Below are positions 8,770 to 20,215 of a DNA stretch of 56,832 nucleotides, piece after piece. The position numbers and the translations under genes were made by a program. Each line of letters starts with the position of its first letter. Position 1 is the first letter of the stretch. The stretch covers positions 792,256 through 849,087 of the forward strand of contig NZ_CH902578.1 in the NCBI RefSeq assembly GCF_000152805.1, given 5' to 3'. The notes under the pieces are model-generated. The model saw only the letters and a program-made list of their open reading frames with translations, ran no database searches and was not told where the DNA came from. This stretch comes from Maritimibacter alkaliphilus HTCC2654 (lineage in GTDB: Bacteria; Pseudomonadota; Alphaproteobacteria; Rhodobacterales; Rhodobacteraceae).

Positions 8770-10317
8770 ATGGACGCGATCTACCATTCACAGCCCGACC
8801 TTCCGCCGCCGCCCGACGCCTTCAACATGGCGGCCTATGTTCTGTCCGGCGGGTCCGGGACGCCCGACAAGCTGGCGCTGTCGGTTCTGGGCGAAGCCCG
8901 CGACGACTGGACCTATGCGCGTCTGACCCGCGCGGTGCGCGCCATCGCGGGCGGCCTTCTCGCGCAAGGGCTGGTTCCGGGCGACCGGGTGCTGCTGCGT
9001 CTGGGAAACACGGTGGAATTTCCCTTGGCCTTTCTCGGCGCCATCGCCGCCGGGCTGGTTCCGGTCCCGACCTCCTCGCAACTGACGGCCCGCGAGATCA
9101 CGGGGATGGCCGCGCAGATCGACCCCGCTTTGATCGTGGCGGGTGCGGGGGTGGCCCTTCCCGATCCCCTGCCCTGCCCGGTCCTGACGGAGGCGGCGCT
9201 TCACGACCTTGCCACGGGTCCGGAGGCCGCGTTCGCGATGGGCGACCCGAACCGCCCGGCCTATGCGATTTTCACCTCCGGCACCTCCGGCAAACCGCGC
9301 GCCGTGCTGCACGCCCATCGCGCGATCTGGGCGCGGCGGATGATGTGGGAGGGTTGGTATGGTCTGACGCCGGAGGACCGGCTGATGCACGCGGGCGCGT
9401 TCAATTGGACCTATACGCTGGGCACCGGGCTGATGGACCCGTGGTCGCGCGGCGCGACGGCCTTGATTCCGGCACCCGGCACGAACTCAAAGGCCCTGCC
9501 CGACCTCATCGCGGCGGAGCGGGTGACGATCTTCGCCGCCGCGCCGGGGGTTTATCGGCAGATGCTGCGCGGGGAAATGCCGGACGCGCCGGACCTGCGC
9601 CACGGTCTGACGGCGGGCGAGAAGCTCGCCGACCCGATCCGCGCGGCGTGGGAGGCGGCGACCGGCACCACGCTTCACGAAGCGTTCGGCATGTCGGAAT
9701 GCTCCACCTTCGTCTCCGGCGCCCCCACCCGGCCCGCGCCGGAGGGATGCCTGGGCTACCCGCAGCCGGGCCGCAGGGTCGCGGTTCTGGGCGCCGATGG
9801 GCCGGTGGCCCGTGACGTGCCGGGCGTGCTGGCGATCCACCGGGACGATCCGGGGCTGATGCTGGGCTACGTGGGTGCCGAGGACGAGACCCGCGCGCGT
9901 TATCAGGGAGAGTGGTTTCTCACCGGGGATTCGGTCCTGATGACGGAAGACGGCGCGATCCGGTATCTCGGGCGCGACGACGACATGATGAACGCGGGCG
10001 GTTTCCGCGTCTCTCCGGTCGAAGTCGAAAGCGCCATGGTCCTCCATCCCGACGTGCACGAGGCGGCGGCGGTCGAGCTGTCCGTCTCGGCCACGGCCAA
10101 GGTGATCGCCTGCTTTTACGTGCCGGAACCGGGGGCCGCGCCGGATGAAACGGCGCTTACGGCCCATGCCCGCGACACCCTTGCCCATTACAAATGCCCG
10201 CGGGTCTTCATCGCCGTCGATGCACTTCCCAAGGGCGCGAACAACAAGCTGCTCAGGCGCGCATTGAGAGCACAGGCCGAGGCGGGAGAGTTCGGGGCCA
10301 TCGGTCGCAAAGGCTGA
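8770..10317 (+). CDS. AMP-forming acyl-CoA synthetase (benzoate-CoA ligase-like)
   Basis: This 515-aa ANL-superfamily enzyme activates a carboxylic acid as acyl-AMP and transfers it to CoA. The P-loop is IFTSGTSGKPRAVLH, the A5 motif is EAFGMSECSTFVSG, the hinge region is YLGRDDDMMNAGGFRVSPVEVE, and the C-terminal catalytic Lys lies in LPKGANNKLLRR. The overall pattern is closest to benzoate- or medium-chain acid-CoA ligases, but the substrate is not certain. ATG 8770 is chosen because the family N-terminus begins there; an upstream extension would overlap the divergent regulator. It lies next to the XRE-cupin gene and upstream of a DsbA-like gene. Confidence 0.9.
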   Translation: MDAIYHSQPDLPPPPDAFNMAAYVLSGGSGTPDKLALSVLGEARDDWTYARLTRAVRAIAGGLLAQGLVPGDRVLLRLGNTVEFPLAFLGAIAAGLVPVPTSSQLTAREITGMAAQIDPALIVAGAGVALPDPLPCPVLTEAALHDLATGPEAAFAMGDPNRPAYAIFTSGTSGKPRAVLHAHRAIWARRMMWEGWYGLTPEDRLMHAGAFNWTYTLGTGLMDPWSRGATALIPAPGTNSKALPDLIAAERVTIFAAAPGVYRQMLRGEMPDAPDLRHGLTAGEKLADPIRAAWEAATGTTLHEAFGMSECSTFVSGAPTRPAPEGCLGYPQPGRRVAVLGADGPVARDVPGVLAIHRDDPGLMLGYVGAEDETRARYQGEWFLTGDSVLMTEDGAIRYLGRDDDMMNAGGFRVSPVEVESAMVLHPDVHEAAAVELSVSATAKVIACFYVPEPGAAPDETALTAHARDTLAHYKCPRVFIAVDALPKGANNKLLRRALRAQAEAGEFGAIGRKG

Positions 10318-10399
10318 CGCGTCCGGTATTTCGGGACCACAAAAGCCGGACCGCCCCCGTGCAGGTGACAATCGGGCGCGAGCGGCGTAGGAGTCGTAC

Positions 10400-11044
10400 A
10401 TGCTGAAACTTTACATCTTCTCCGACCCGGTCTGCCCGTGGTGCTACATCGGCAAGGCGCGGCTCGACCGTGCGCTCGAACAGCGCCCGAACCATCCGTT
10501 CGACATCGAATGGCATCCGTTCATGCTGAACCCCGACATGCCGGCGGGCGGGATGGACCGGCGCGCCTATCTCGAGGCCAAGTTCGGGGGCAAGGAGGGC
10601 GCGGTTCAGGCCTATATGCCGGTGGTCCGTGAGGCCGAGGCGAGCGGGCTGAACATCAATTTCGACGCGATCGCCCACCAGCCCAACACGCTGGACGCGC
10701 ACCGTCTGATCCACTGGGCCGGGCTGGAACAGCGGCAGACCGCGATCGTGTCACGGCTGTTCAAGGCCTATTTCGTTGAAGGGCGCGACATCGGCGACCA
10801 CGGCGTTCTGGCCGACATCGCCGAGGGTGCGGAGATGGATCGTGAGATGATCCTGCGGCTTCTGGAAAGCGGCGCCGATGCGGACGACATTCGGGCGCGC
10901 GACATTGACGCGCGCGAAAAAGGCGTGAACGCGGTGCCGACCTTCGTGATCGCGAACCAGCATGTCGTGCCGGGGGCGCAGCCCACCGATCTGTGGCTCA
11001 AGGTGATCGACGAAATCGCGGCGCAGGTTCAGGGCACGGCCTGA
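10400..11044 (+). CDS. DsbA-family oxidoreductase (FrnE-like)
   Basis: This 214-aa cytoplasmic thioredoxin-fold protein of the DsbA/FrnE group has a CPWC active site in SDPVCPWCYIGKARLD, an inserted helical domain, and the cis-Pro loop in NAVPTFVIANQHVVPG, followed by the last strand and helix. There is no signal peptide, which separates it from periplasmic DsbA. Members act as cytoplasmic disulfide oxidoreductases or glutathione-linked isomerases. Length and motif order are normal. It follows the acyl-CoA synthetase by 82 bp on the same strand. Confidence 0.92.
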   Translation: MLKLYIFSDPVCPWCYIGKARLDRALEQRPNHPFDIEWHPFMLNPDMPAGGMDRRAYLEAKFGGKEGAVQAYMPVVREAEASGLNINFDAIAHQPNTLDAHRLIHWAGLEQRQTAIVSRLFKAYFVEGRDIGDHGVLADIAEGAEMDREMILRLLESGADADDIRARDIDAREKGVNAVPTFVIANQHVVPGAQPTDLWLKVIDEIAAQVQGTA

Positions 11045-11126
11045 GCGCACAACGTGCGTGCATCGGCGGGGCTGGCATTCGCGCGCGCGCGGATATATGC
11101 CGATAGCACACAAATTCCGAAGGCAC

Positions 11127-12359
11127 ATGTCCTACACCTCCGCCCCCACCAAACGTATCGGCACGCTGGAGCTTGTCGCGATCCTCGCGGGTCTCATGTC
11201 CCTCATGGCGTTCACCACGGATTCCATGTTGCCCGCCATGACCGATATCGCCGCCGAGATGGCGCGTGACGACAAGTCGCGCACGCAATACCTCGTGAGT
11301 ATCTTCCTGCTCGGCGGCGCGGCCGGGATGCTGCTGTTCGGCCCCTTGGCCGACAGCATCGGACGGCGCGGCGCCCTTGCAGCCGGGATCGGGACATACG
11401 TGGTGGCCGCCATCGCGGGCGTGTTCGCCCCGTCGCTCGAACTTCTCATTCTGTCGCGGTTCTTCATGGGGTTCGGGGCCGCCGCCGCCCGCATCGTCTC
11501 CCAGACCGTGACCCGCGATCTTTTTTCCGGGGCCGAGCAGGCGCGGATCGCCTCGCTCATATTCATGTTCTTCGTCGTCGTCCCGGCGGCCGCCCCCCTC
11601 TTGGGGCAGCAGATCATCTTTTTCGTGGGCTGGCGGGGCCTGTTCGGTGTCTATGTCCTGTTCGGGCTGCTCGTCCTTGGCTGGTTCCTTCTGCGCCAGC
11701 CGGAGACGCTTGATCCCGCGCACCGCCGCGCCTTTCGGATCAAGCCCATTCTGGCGGCCGCACGCGAAGTTCTGACGACGCCCGTATCGCGCCGCTACCT
11801 TGCCGTGCAGGTCCTGATGTATGGCCAGTTCATCGCCTATCTGAGTGCGGCAGAGCAGCTTTGGGTCGATGCGCTTGGCGTGGGCGACATGTTTCCCGTC
11901 TACTTCGCGATTATCGCCCTGTTGTCCGCTGGCGCCGGGTTCATCAACAGCCGGCTGGTCATGAGGGTCGGAATGCGACGTATGCTCATCGCCGCCTTCG
12001 GGTCGCAGACCGTCTTTGCCACCCTTGCGTTCGGCTTGTGGACGCTGGGCGGGCTGGAAACCGCGAGCGATCCGGTTCGGATCGGCGTCTTCATGGCCTG
12101 GACGCTTTCGCTGTTCTTCATCAATGGTCTGACGCTGGGCAATGTAACCGCGCTCGCGATGGAGCCGCTGCCGCATGTCGCGGGCACCGCCTCGGCCGTG
12201 ATCGGGGCCTTCGGTATGGGTCTGGGAATGCCCATCGCCGCCGCCATCGGTCAGGCCTTCGACGGAACGCCCCGGCCGATCATGCTGGGCGCGGTGGGAT
12301 GCTCGTGTCTTGCACTGACACTGGTGCTGACCGACATGGGGCGCGAGCGGAAAGCCTGA
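11127..12359 (+). CDS. Bcr/CflA-type MFS drug exporter
   Basis: This 410-aa inner-membrane transporter has twelve predicted hydrophobic segments. The first membrane segment carries the family hallmark FTTDSMLPAMTDIA, the loop 2-3 motif is FGPLADSIGRRGAL, and TM4 carries RFFMGFGAAAARIVSQTVTRDLF. The Bcr/CflA group exports drugs such as bicyclomycin or small metabolites by proton antiport; the substrate here is unknown. ATG 11127 is preferred because the conserved N-terminus starts shortly after it. It converges on mfd with only a 12-bp gap. Confidence 0.9.
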   Translation: MSYTSAPTKRIGTLELVAILAGLMSLMAFTTDSMLPAMTDIAAEMARDDKSRTQYLVSIFLLGGAAGMLLFGPLADSIGRRGALAAGIGTYVVAAIAGVFAPSLELLILSRFFMGFGAAAARIVSQTVTRDLFSGAEQARIASLIFMFFVVVPAAAPLLGQQIIFFVGWRGLFGVYVLFGLLVLGWFLLRQPETLDPAHRRAFRIKPILAAAREVLTTPVSRRYLAVQVLMYGQFIAYLSAAEQLWVDALGVGDMFPVYFAIIALLSAGAGFINSRLVMRVGMRRMLIAAFGSQTVFATLAFGLWTLGGLETASDPVRIGVFMAWTLSLFFINGLTLGNVTALAMEPLPHVAGTASAVIGAFGMGLGMPIAAAIGQAFDGTPRPIMLGAVGCSCLALTLVLTDMGRERKA

Positions 12360-12371
12360 CCCGGGCGTTGT

Positions 12372-15300
12372 TCAGGCTTTCGCCTTTTTCTTCTCGGCCA
12401 CGACCTTTTCGGCCAGATCGCGCGCGATGGCGAAGGCGCCTTTGATCTTGTCCGAGTCCTTCTTCCAGTCGCGCCGGACGATGATCTTGTTGTCCTTGAC
12501 CTTGGCCAGCCCGTTCTGCGCCTGCATGAACTCGACCAGCCCCGTGGGCGAGGCGAATTTGTCGTTGTGGAACTGGATCGTCGCGCCCTTCGGCCCACCA
12601 TCCAGCCGCGCGATCCCGGCCCGTTTGCACATCGCCTTGATACGCACGATCAGAAGCAGCGTGTTCACCTCTTTCGGAAGCTTTCCGAAACGGTCGATCA
12701 ACTCGGCGGCGAAACCTTCGAGCTCGACCTTGGTGGTCAGGTCCGACAGGCGGCGGTAAAGGCCCAGCCGCACGTCGAGGTCGGGCACGTAGTCCTCGGG
12801 AATCATGACGGGCACGCCAAGGTTGATCTGCGGTGCCCAGGTTTCCTCGTATTCCGTGAGGCCTTCGAGTTCGCCCGAGCGGATCTTGGCGATCGCCTCC
12901 TCCAGCATGTGCTGATAAAGCTCGTAGCCGACCTCGTTCATGTTGCCGGATTGCTCTTCGCCCAAGAGGTTGCCCGCCCCGCGAATGTCGAGGTCTTGGC
13001 TGGCGAGCGCAAAGCCCGCGCCGAGGCTGTCGAGCGAGCCCAGCACCTTGAGCCGCTTTTCGGCCCCCGGCGTCAGTGGCACGCGCGGCTTGGTGGTGAG
13101 ATAGCAATAGGCGCGGGTCTTGGAGCGGCCCACCCTGCCCCGGATCTGGTAAAGCTGCGCCAATCCGAACATGTCGGCCCGCCAGACGACCATGGTGTTC
13201 GCGGTCGGGATGTCGAGGCCGCTTTCAACGATGGTCGTGGCGACCAGAACGTCGAACTTGCCGTCGTAAAAGGCGTTCATCCGGTGATCGAGCTCGCCCG
13301 CCGCCATCTGGCCGTTGGCGGTCACGAAAGACACTTCCGGCACCTGCGTTTCCAGAAACTCTTCGATCTCGCGCAGGTCTTTCACGCGCGGGACCACGAC
13401 GAAGCTTTGCCCGCCCCGATAGTGTTCGCGCAAGAGCGCCTCGCGGATCGTCACGGTATCGAATTCGGAAACATAGGTGCGGATCGACAGCCGGTCCACC
13501 GGTGGCGTGCCGATGATCGACAGGTCGCGCACGCCGGTCAGGCTCATCTGAAGCGTGCGCGGGATCGGCGTGGCGGACAGGGTCAGCACATGCACGTCCG
13601 AGCGCAGTTCCTTCAGCCGTTCCTTGTGGCTCACGCCGAAGCGCTGTTCCTCGTCGATGACCAGCAGGCCGAGGTCTTTGAACCGGGTGCCTTTGGCCAG
13701 CAGCGCATGGGTACCGACGACGATATCGACGGTCCCATCCTTCATCCCTTCGCGGGTGCGGTTCGCCTCGCCTTGGCTCACGAAACGGCTGAGTTGGCTC
13801 ACCTGAATGGGAAAGCCCCGGAAGCGTTCCGCGAAACTTTTGTAGTGCTGACGCGCCAGCAGCGTGGTCGGTGCGATCACCGCGACCTGTTTGCCGCTCA
13901 GCGCCGCGACGAAGGCCGCGCGCATCGCCACCTCGGTCTTGCCGAAGCCCACGTCGCCGCAGATAAGACGGTCCATCGGGCTGCCCGCCGACATATCCTC
14001 GATCACGTCCGCGATGGCCGAAAGCTGATCGTCCGTCTCGGTATAGGGGAAGCGCGCCGCAAATTCCTCCCACGCGTGATGCGGGGCCTCCATCACCGGG
14101 GCCTTGCGCAGGCTCCGTTCGGCGGCGAGCCGGATCAGCTTGTCGGCAACCTCGCGGATACGCTCTTTCAGCCGCGCCTTCTTGGCCTGCCACGCGCCGC
14201 CGCCCAGCTTGTCGAGAAGCCCCTGTTCATGCCCGTATTTCGACAGAAGCTCGATGTTCTCGACGGGCAGATACAGCCGATCCCCGCCCGCGTATTCCAA
14301 AAGCACGCAGTCATGCGGCGCACCAAGCGCCGTGATCGTCTCGAGCCCGCGATAGATACCGACGCCATGATCGACGTGAACGATCAACTCGCCGGGGCTG
14401 AGGCTTTGATGCTCGGTCAGGAAGTTCTCGGCCCGCCGCTTTCGCTTGGGCGCGCGGATCAGGCGGTCGCCCAGAACGTCCTGCTCGGAAATCACCGTCA
14501 GGCCCGGCGCTTCGAACCCATGCTCCAGCGGCCACACGGCGAGGTAGAGCCCGCCCTTGCCCGCCACCACGTCGCGGAAATCGGTGATCTCGGTCTGCGC
14601 CGTCAGATCCTCATCCGACAGAAGCCCGCCGAGACGTTCGCGCGCCCCTTCAGAATAGGAGGCGACGACCACCGGTCCCTCGTCCCGCCGCGCCCGGATA
14701 TGGGCCGCCAGCACTTCGAACAGGTTGATCTTTTCCTGCTGCCGTTCCGGCGCAAAGTTCCGGCCGATCCGCCCGCCGCCGTCCACGACCCCCGGCCCGG
14801 TCTGGCGCGGCAGTTCGGTCAGTTGAATGGCGCGCATCTCGGCCAAGGCCGCGGTCCATGCGTCCTCGTCCAGATAAAGCAGGTCCGGCGGGCACGGCTT
14901 ATAGACCGTGTCCAAGCGGTTCTTGTCGCGCATCGCGGCGCGGCGCGTGTCGTACTGGTCCGCGATCCCTTCCCACCGCGCGATGCGGGCGGGGCCGGTC
15001 TGATCGTCGAGCATCACGCTCGCCCCCGGCAGATAGTCGAACAGGGTTTCGAGCTTTTCGTGGAAGAAGGGCAGCCAGTGCTCCATCCCCGAATGCTTGC
15101 GCCCCGCGCTGACCGCCTCGTAAAGCGGGTCGTCCGATCCGCCCGCGCCGAATTCCACGCGGTAGTTCTGCCGAAACCGCGCGATCGCGGCCTCGTCCAT
15201 GATGATCTCGGACACCGGCGCCAGTTCGATGGCCGACAGCGTCTCGGTCGTCATCTGGCTGACCGGATCGAACCGCCGCGCACCGTCGAGCACATCCCCG

Positions 15301-15833
15301 AAGAGGTCGAGCCGCACCGGACCCGCCTCTCCGGGCGGGAAAATGTCGATGATCCCGCCGCGCACCGCGAAATCGCCCGGCTCGGTCACCGTCGGGGCCT
15401 GCGCGAAGCCCATGCGCACAAGGAACGCGCGCAGCCCGTCCACGTCGATCCGGCTGTCGACGGTGGCCGACCAGCTTGCCTCGGCCAGAACCTCGCGCGC
15501 CGGAACGCGCTGCGTGGCGGCATTCAGGGTGGTGAGCAGAATGAAAGGCCCCGGCATCCCGTGGGCCAGCGCCGCCAGCGTCGCCATGCGCGCGGCGGAC
15601 ACGTCGGCATTGGGCGACACCCGGTCGAACGGCAGGCAATCCCAACCCGGAAAGGTCAGCACCGTGACTTCCGGTGCGAAGAACCCCAGCGCCGCCCGCA
15701 TCGCCGCCAGCCGTTTGTCGTCGCGGGCGACATGCACCACGGGGCCGCCGGACTTTTCCAGTTCTCTGGATACAAGAAGGGCGTCGAATCCCTCGGGCGC
15801 GCCCGATAGCGTGATGTGATCCCGGCTGGCCAT
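12372..15833 (-). CDS. mfd: Transcription-repair coupling factor
   Basis: This 1153-aa protein releases RNA polymerase stalled at lesions and recruits UvrA. The order is a UvrB-like N-terminal module (residues ~1-350), the CarD-like RNAP-interacting domain (DYVVHVDHGVGIY-type, here LIVHVDHGVGIYRGLE), and the RecG-like translocase with Walker A CGDVGFGKTEVAMRAAF and the DEEQ box LVIDEEQRFGV. Motif VI (QIRGRVGRSKTRAYCYL) and the C-terminal TRCF domain follow. Length is normal. The ATG at 15833 (MASRDHITLSG) is chosen; a longer in-frame version adds 32 residues without family similarity. Confidence 0.97.
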   Translation of the reverse strand: MASRDHITLSGAPEGFDALLVSRELEKSGGPVVHVARDDKRLAAMRAALGFFAPEVTVLTFPGWDCLPFDRVSPNADVSAARMATLAALAHGMPGPFILLTTLNAATQRVPAREVLAEASWSATVDSRIDVDGLRAFLVRMGFAQAPTVTEPGDFAVRGGIIDIFPPGEAGPVRLDLFGDVLDGARRFDPVSQMTTETLSAIELAPVSEIIMDEAAIARFRQNYRVEFGAGGSDDPLYEAVSAGRKHSGMEHWLPFFHEKLETLFDYLPGASVMLDDQTGPARIARWEGIADQYDTRRAAMRDKNRLDTVYKPCPPDLLYLDEDAWTAALAEMRAIQLTELPRQTGPGVVDGGGRIGRNFAPERQQEKINLFEVLAAHIRARRDEGPVVVASYSEGARERLGGLLSDEDLTAQTEITDFRDVVAGKGGLYLAVWPLEHGFEAPGLTVISEQDVLGDRLIRAPKRKRRAENFLTEHQSLSPGELIVHVDHGVGIYRGLETITALGAPHDCVLLEYAGGDRLYLPVENIELLSKYGHEQGLLDKLGGGAWQAKKARLKERIREVADKLIRLAAERSLRKAPVMEAPHHAWEEFAARFPYTETDDQLSAIADVIEDMSAGSPMDRLICGDVGFGKTEVAMRAAFVAALSGKQVAVIAPTTLLARQHYKSFAERFRGFPIQVSQLSRFVSQGEANRTREGMKDGTVDIVVGTHALLAKGTRFKDLGLLVIDEEQRFGVSHKERLKELRSDVHVLTLSATPIPRTLQMSLTGVRDLSIIGTPPVDRLSIRTYVSEFDTVTIREALLREHYRGGQSFVVVPRVKDLREIEEFLETQVPEVSFVTANGQMAAGELDHRMNAFYDGKFDVLVATTIVESGLDIPTANTMVVWRADMFGLAQLYQIRGRVGRSKTRAYCYLTTKPRVPLTPGAEKRLKVLGSLDSLGAGFALASQDLDIRGAGNLLGEEQSGNMNEVGYELYQHMLEEAIAKIRSGELEGLTEYEETWAPQINLGVPVMIPEDYVPDLDVRLGLYRRLSDLTTKVELEGFAAELIDRFGKLPKEVNTLLLIVRIKAMCKRAGIARLDGGPKGATIQFHNDKFASPTGLVEFMQAQNGLAKVKDNKIIVRRDWKKDSDKIKGAFAIARDLAEKVVAEKKKAKA

Positions 15834-15883
15834 GTGGGTGGGAGGTAAACCGCCCGGCAGCGGTGTCAATGCCCGATTGGCGG

Positions 15884-17533
<1,650 letters not shown>

Positions 17534-17548
17534 GGGCGCACCCCGCGC

Positions 17549-17603
17549 CCCCTTCTCTGTTTCACAAATACTTCGGGAGGTCTGGAGGGCAGCGCCCTCC
17601 AGA
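17549..17603. repeat. Dispersed intergenic palindromic repeat, copy 1
   Basis: A conserved lead (CCCTTCTCTGTTTCACAAA, then TACTTCGGGAGG) is followed by a perfect 10-bp stem TCTGGAGGGC / GCCCTCCAGA with an AGC loop. A second copy is at 27072-27125. It follows hemB and may act as a terminator for hemB or the convergent ABC-F gene. Confidence 0.85.
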
Positions 17604-17627
17604 GCCGCCACAGGCGGCTTGTGGCGG

Positions 17628-19442
17628 CTACGCTTCAGCCTTCTCCGCGAGCACCAGCCATTCCTCTTCCGAGGCCGCCAGCTTTTCCTGCCGCTCCACC
17701 AGCGCCTCGGTCGCCTTCTTGAACTTCACCGGCTCGCGCGTGAACAACTCCGGGTCAGACAGCAGCCCTTCGAGCTTGCCGATCTCGGCCTCCAGCCGTT
17801 CCATCTCAGCCGGAAGCGCCTCCAGCCGGTGCTTTTCGGTAAAAGACAACCCGGCCTTCTGCGGTTTGGCCACGGGCTTCGGCTCAGCCGGCTTGGCCGC
17901 AGGCTTCGCCTTCTCGACCGGGGCCGATGCGCCCTCGGTGCGCTGCGACAGGTGATCCGACCAGCCGCCCGCATAGACCGTGGCCCGCCCATCGCCCTCC
18001 ATCGCGATGGTGGTCGACACCGTCCGGTCGAGGAAGTCACGGTCGTGACTGACGAGAAGCACGGTGCCGTCGTAGTCCATGATGAGTTCCTGAAGCAGAT
18101 CCAGCGTCTCGACGTCCAGATCGTTGGTCGGTTCGTCGAGCACCAGCACGTTCGAGGTTTTCGCCATGATCCGGGCGAGGATCAGCCGCGCTTTCTCACC
18201 CCCCGACAGCGAACGCACGGGCGCACGGGCCTGCCGTTCGTCGAACAGGAACTCTTTCAGATAGCCGACCACATGCTTGGGCTGCCCGCGCACGAGGATC
18301 TGATCGGCTTTGCCCGACACCCGCATTTCGGGGTCGCCCGCAAGGTTCTCCCACAGGCTCGCGTCGTCGTCCAAAGTCGCGCGGTTCTGGTCGAACACCG
18401 CCATTTCGATGCCCGTCCCAAGCGTCACCGTGCCGCTGTCGGGCGATTCTTCCCCGATCAGCATTTTCAGAAGCGTGGTCTTGCCCACGCCGTTCGGGCC
18501 GACCAAGGCCACGCGGTCGCCCCGGTTCACGAGGATCGAGAAATCCCTCAGGATCACTTTTCCGTCGTAAGCCTTTGAAATACCTTTCGCGTCGATCACC
18601 TTGCGGCCCGATTTCGGCCCCGCCTGCAACTCCATCGCCGCAGCGCCCTGCCGCTTGATCTGTGCGGCCCGCTCGGCCCTGAGATCGCCAAGCGCGCGCA
18701 CCCGGCCCATGTTGCGCTTGCGCCGGGCCGAGATGCCTTCGACCGCCCAACGCGCTTCCGCCTTGATCTTGCGGTCGAGCTTGTGGCGCTGCATGTCCTC
18801 GTCTTCCCAGACTTTGTCGCGCCAGGTCTCGAACTTGGCGAACCCTTCCTCCTGCCGCCGGACCTGCCCCCGGTCGATCCACAGCGTCGCGCGGGTCAGC
18901 GCGTTCAGGAACGCCCGGTCGTGCGAGATCAGGACGAAGCCTGCGCGGGCCGTCGAAAGCTCGTCTTCGAGCCACTGGATCGCCTGAATGTCGAGGTGGT
19001 TGGTCGGCTCGTCCAGAAGCATCAGCTCCGGCGCCTCGGCCAACAACTTGGCCAAGGCCGCGCGGCGACGTTCCCCGCCCGATGCGGTCGCCACGGCCAC
19101 CTCCGGGTTGAATTTCAGCCCCTCGGCCACACGCTCGACCCGGTAGTCCTCTCCCGCGTCCAGCCCGCTCGCGGCGAAGTCGCCCAGCGTGGCGAAGGCC
19201 GACATATCCGGGTGCTGCTCCATATAGCCGACGCTGATCCCCGGCGGCAGGATCCGTTCGCCGTGATCGGGTTCGACCATCCCGGCCATGACCTTCATCA
19301 GCGTGGATTTCCCCGACCCGTTGCGGCCGACGAGGGCCACCCGGTCGCCGGGCTGGACCACCAGCGAAAGGTCGTGAAAGACGGGATCGCCGCCGAAGGT
19401 CAGCGAGATGTCGTTGAGTTGAAGAAGCGGTGCGCGTGCCAT
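17628..19442 (-). CDS. ABC-F family ATPase (Uup-like)
   Basis: This 604-aa soluble protein has two ABC ATPase domains and no membrane segment. Domain 1 has GRNGSGKST, signature ASGGERRRAALAKLL and LLDEPTNHLD. Domain 2 has GPNGVGKTT, LSGGEKARLILARI and LDEPTNDLD. An inter-domain linker (about residues 225-295) and a C-terminal coiled coil (~535-600) after a Pro/Ala/Lys linker resemble Uup, which acts on ribosomes or DNA structures. The exact subfamily is not certain. The ATG at 19442 is preferred over a GTG nine bases upstream. Confidence 0.92.
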   Translation of the reverse strand: MARAPLLQLNDISLTFGGDPVFHDLSLVVQPGDRVALVGRNGSGKSTLMKVMAGMVEPDHGERILPPGISVGYMEQHPDMSAFATLGDFAASGLDAGEDYRVERVAEGLKFNPEVAVATASGGERRRAALAKLLAEAPELMLLDEPTNHLDIQAIQWLEDELSTARAGFVLISHDRAFLNALTRATLWIDRGQVRRQEEGFAKFETWRDKVWEDEDMQRHKLDRKIKAEARWAVEGISARRKRNMGRVRALGDLRAERAAQIKRQGAAAMELQAGPKSGRKVIDAKGISKAYDGKVILRDFSILVNRGDRVALVGPNGVGKTTLLKMLIGEESPDSGTVTLGTGIEMAVFDQNRATLDDDASLWENLAGDPEMRVSGKADQILVRGQPKHVVGYLKEFLFDERQARAPVRSLSGGEKARLILARIMAKTSNVLVLDEPTNDLDVETLDLLQELIMDYDGTVLLVSHDRDFLDRTVSTTIAMEGDGRATVYAGGWSDHLSQRTEGASAPVEKAKPAAKPAEPKPVAKPQKAGLSFTEKHRLEALPAEMERLEAEIGKLEGLLSDPELFTREPVKFKKATEALVERQEKLAASEEEWLVLAEKAEA

Positions 19443-19473
19443 GCCGCTCACCTAGTCCCGGCCCGTGCCCTCG

Positions 19474-20202
19474 TCAATCGCCCGCCAGCAGCCGGAGCGC
19501 GCGCGCCCGGCCCGGCGGCACCTTGGCGATCTCGACGCCCGTGAAAACGTGCAGCGTGTTCATGGCGCGGTCGACGACCAGATGGTCCGACACCCATCCC
19601 CCCATGATGAGATAGGTTCTGAGCAAGGGCGGCATCTGACGTTGCGCCCGCCCCGCGTCCCAATTGCCGTGGGGCAAGGCGACTGTCTCGCCCGCTTGCG
19701 CGGCGAGGTTCAGATGCGCGGGCGCAAGGTGCCGGTCGCGCAGCAGGCCGAGCGCGTCGGCGTAGGGTGCGGGGTCATTGCCGTGAAACGACGAACACCC
19801 GAACAGGAGCGCGGCCGAGGCCCCGTCCACGATCCGGGTCATGGCGGCCCATGCGATGCGCACGACGTCGGGATCATGTTCCTCGGGCGCAAGGCAGAAT
19901 CGCCCCATCTCGATCATCGGGCCGTCGATGGTGGCGAGGCCCGCAAGGTCGTAGAACTGGCCCGAATAGCCCGACCGGGCCGCCGTGCCATCCGCGAAGC
20001 TCTGGAAGCGATAGGTCGCGACGAGGGCGCCGTCGCGCTCTACGCGCACATGGTCGCAATCCGCGTCGAACGGGTCGATGTCGCGCGCGTCCGTGGCACC
20101 GCCGCGAAAGGCGCGCTGGCGCAGGTGTTGCGCCTCGGCGACCTCGGACTGGTTCTCCGCCAGCCGGACCGTCAGACCCGCACGGGACAGGATCGCGCCC
20201 AT
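19474..20202 (-). CDS. olsB: L-ornithine N-alpha-acyltransferase (OlsB-like)
   Basis: This 242-aa GNAT-fold acyltransferase transfers a 3-hydroxyacyl group from ACP to ornithine, the first step of ornithine-lipid synthesis. Segments typical of OlsB are the N-terminal AENQSEVAEAQHLRQRAF, the CDHVRVERDG/ATYRF stretch, the MIEMGRFCLAPE strand, the LFGCSSFHGND strand and the C-terminal block MPPLLRTYLIMGGWVSDHLV. OlsA is not adjacent in this window. It lies 31 bp downstream of no gene on its strand, with bamE on its 3' side, so it is probably transcribed alone. Confidence 0.88.
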   Translation of the reverse strand: MGAILSRAGLTVRLAENQSEVAEAQHLRQRAFRGGATDARDIDPFDADCDHVRVERDGALVATYRFQSFADGTAARSGYSGQFYDLAGLATIDGPMIEMGRFCLAPEEHDPDVVRIAWAAMTRIVDGASAALLFGCSSFHGNDPAPYADALGLLRDRHLAPAHLNLAAQAGETVALPHGNWDAGRAQRQMPPLLRTYLIMGGWVSDHLVVDRAMNTLHVFTGVEIAKVPPGRARALRLLAGD

Positions 20203-20215
20203 GACGCGGGCCCCG

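Noticed and set aside
12567-15809. 1080-codon plus-strand frame
   Set aside because: Antisense to mfd; His/Arg/Asp-rich shadow with no domain pattern.
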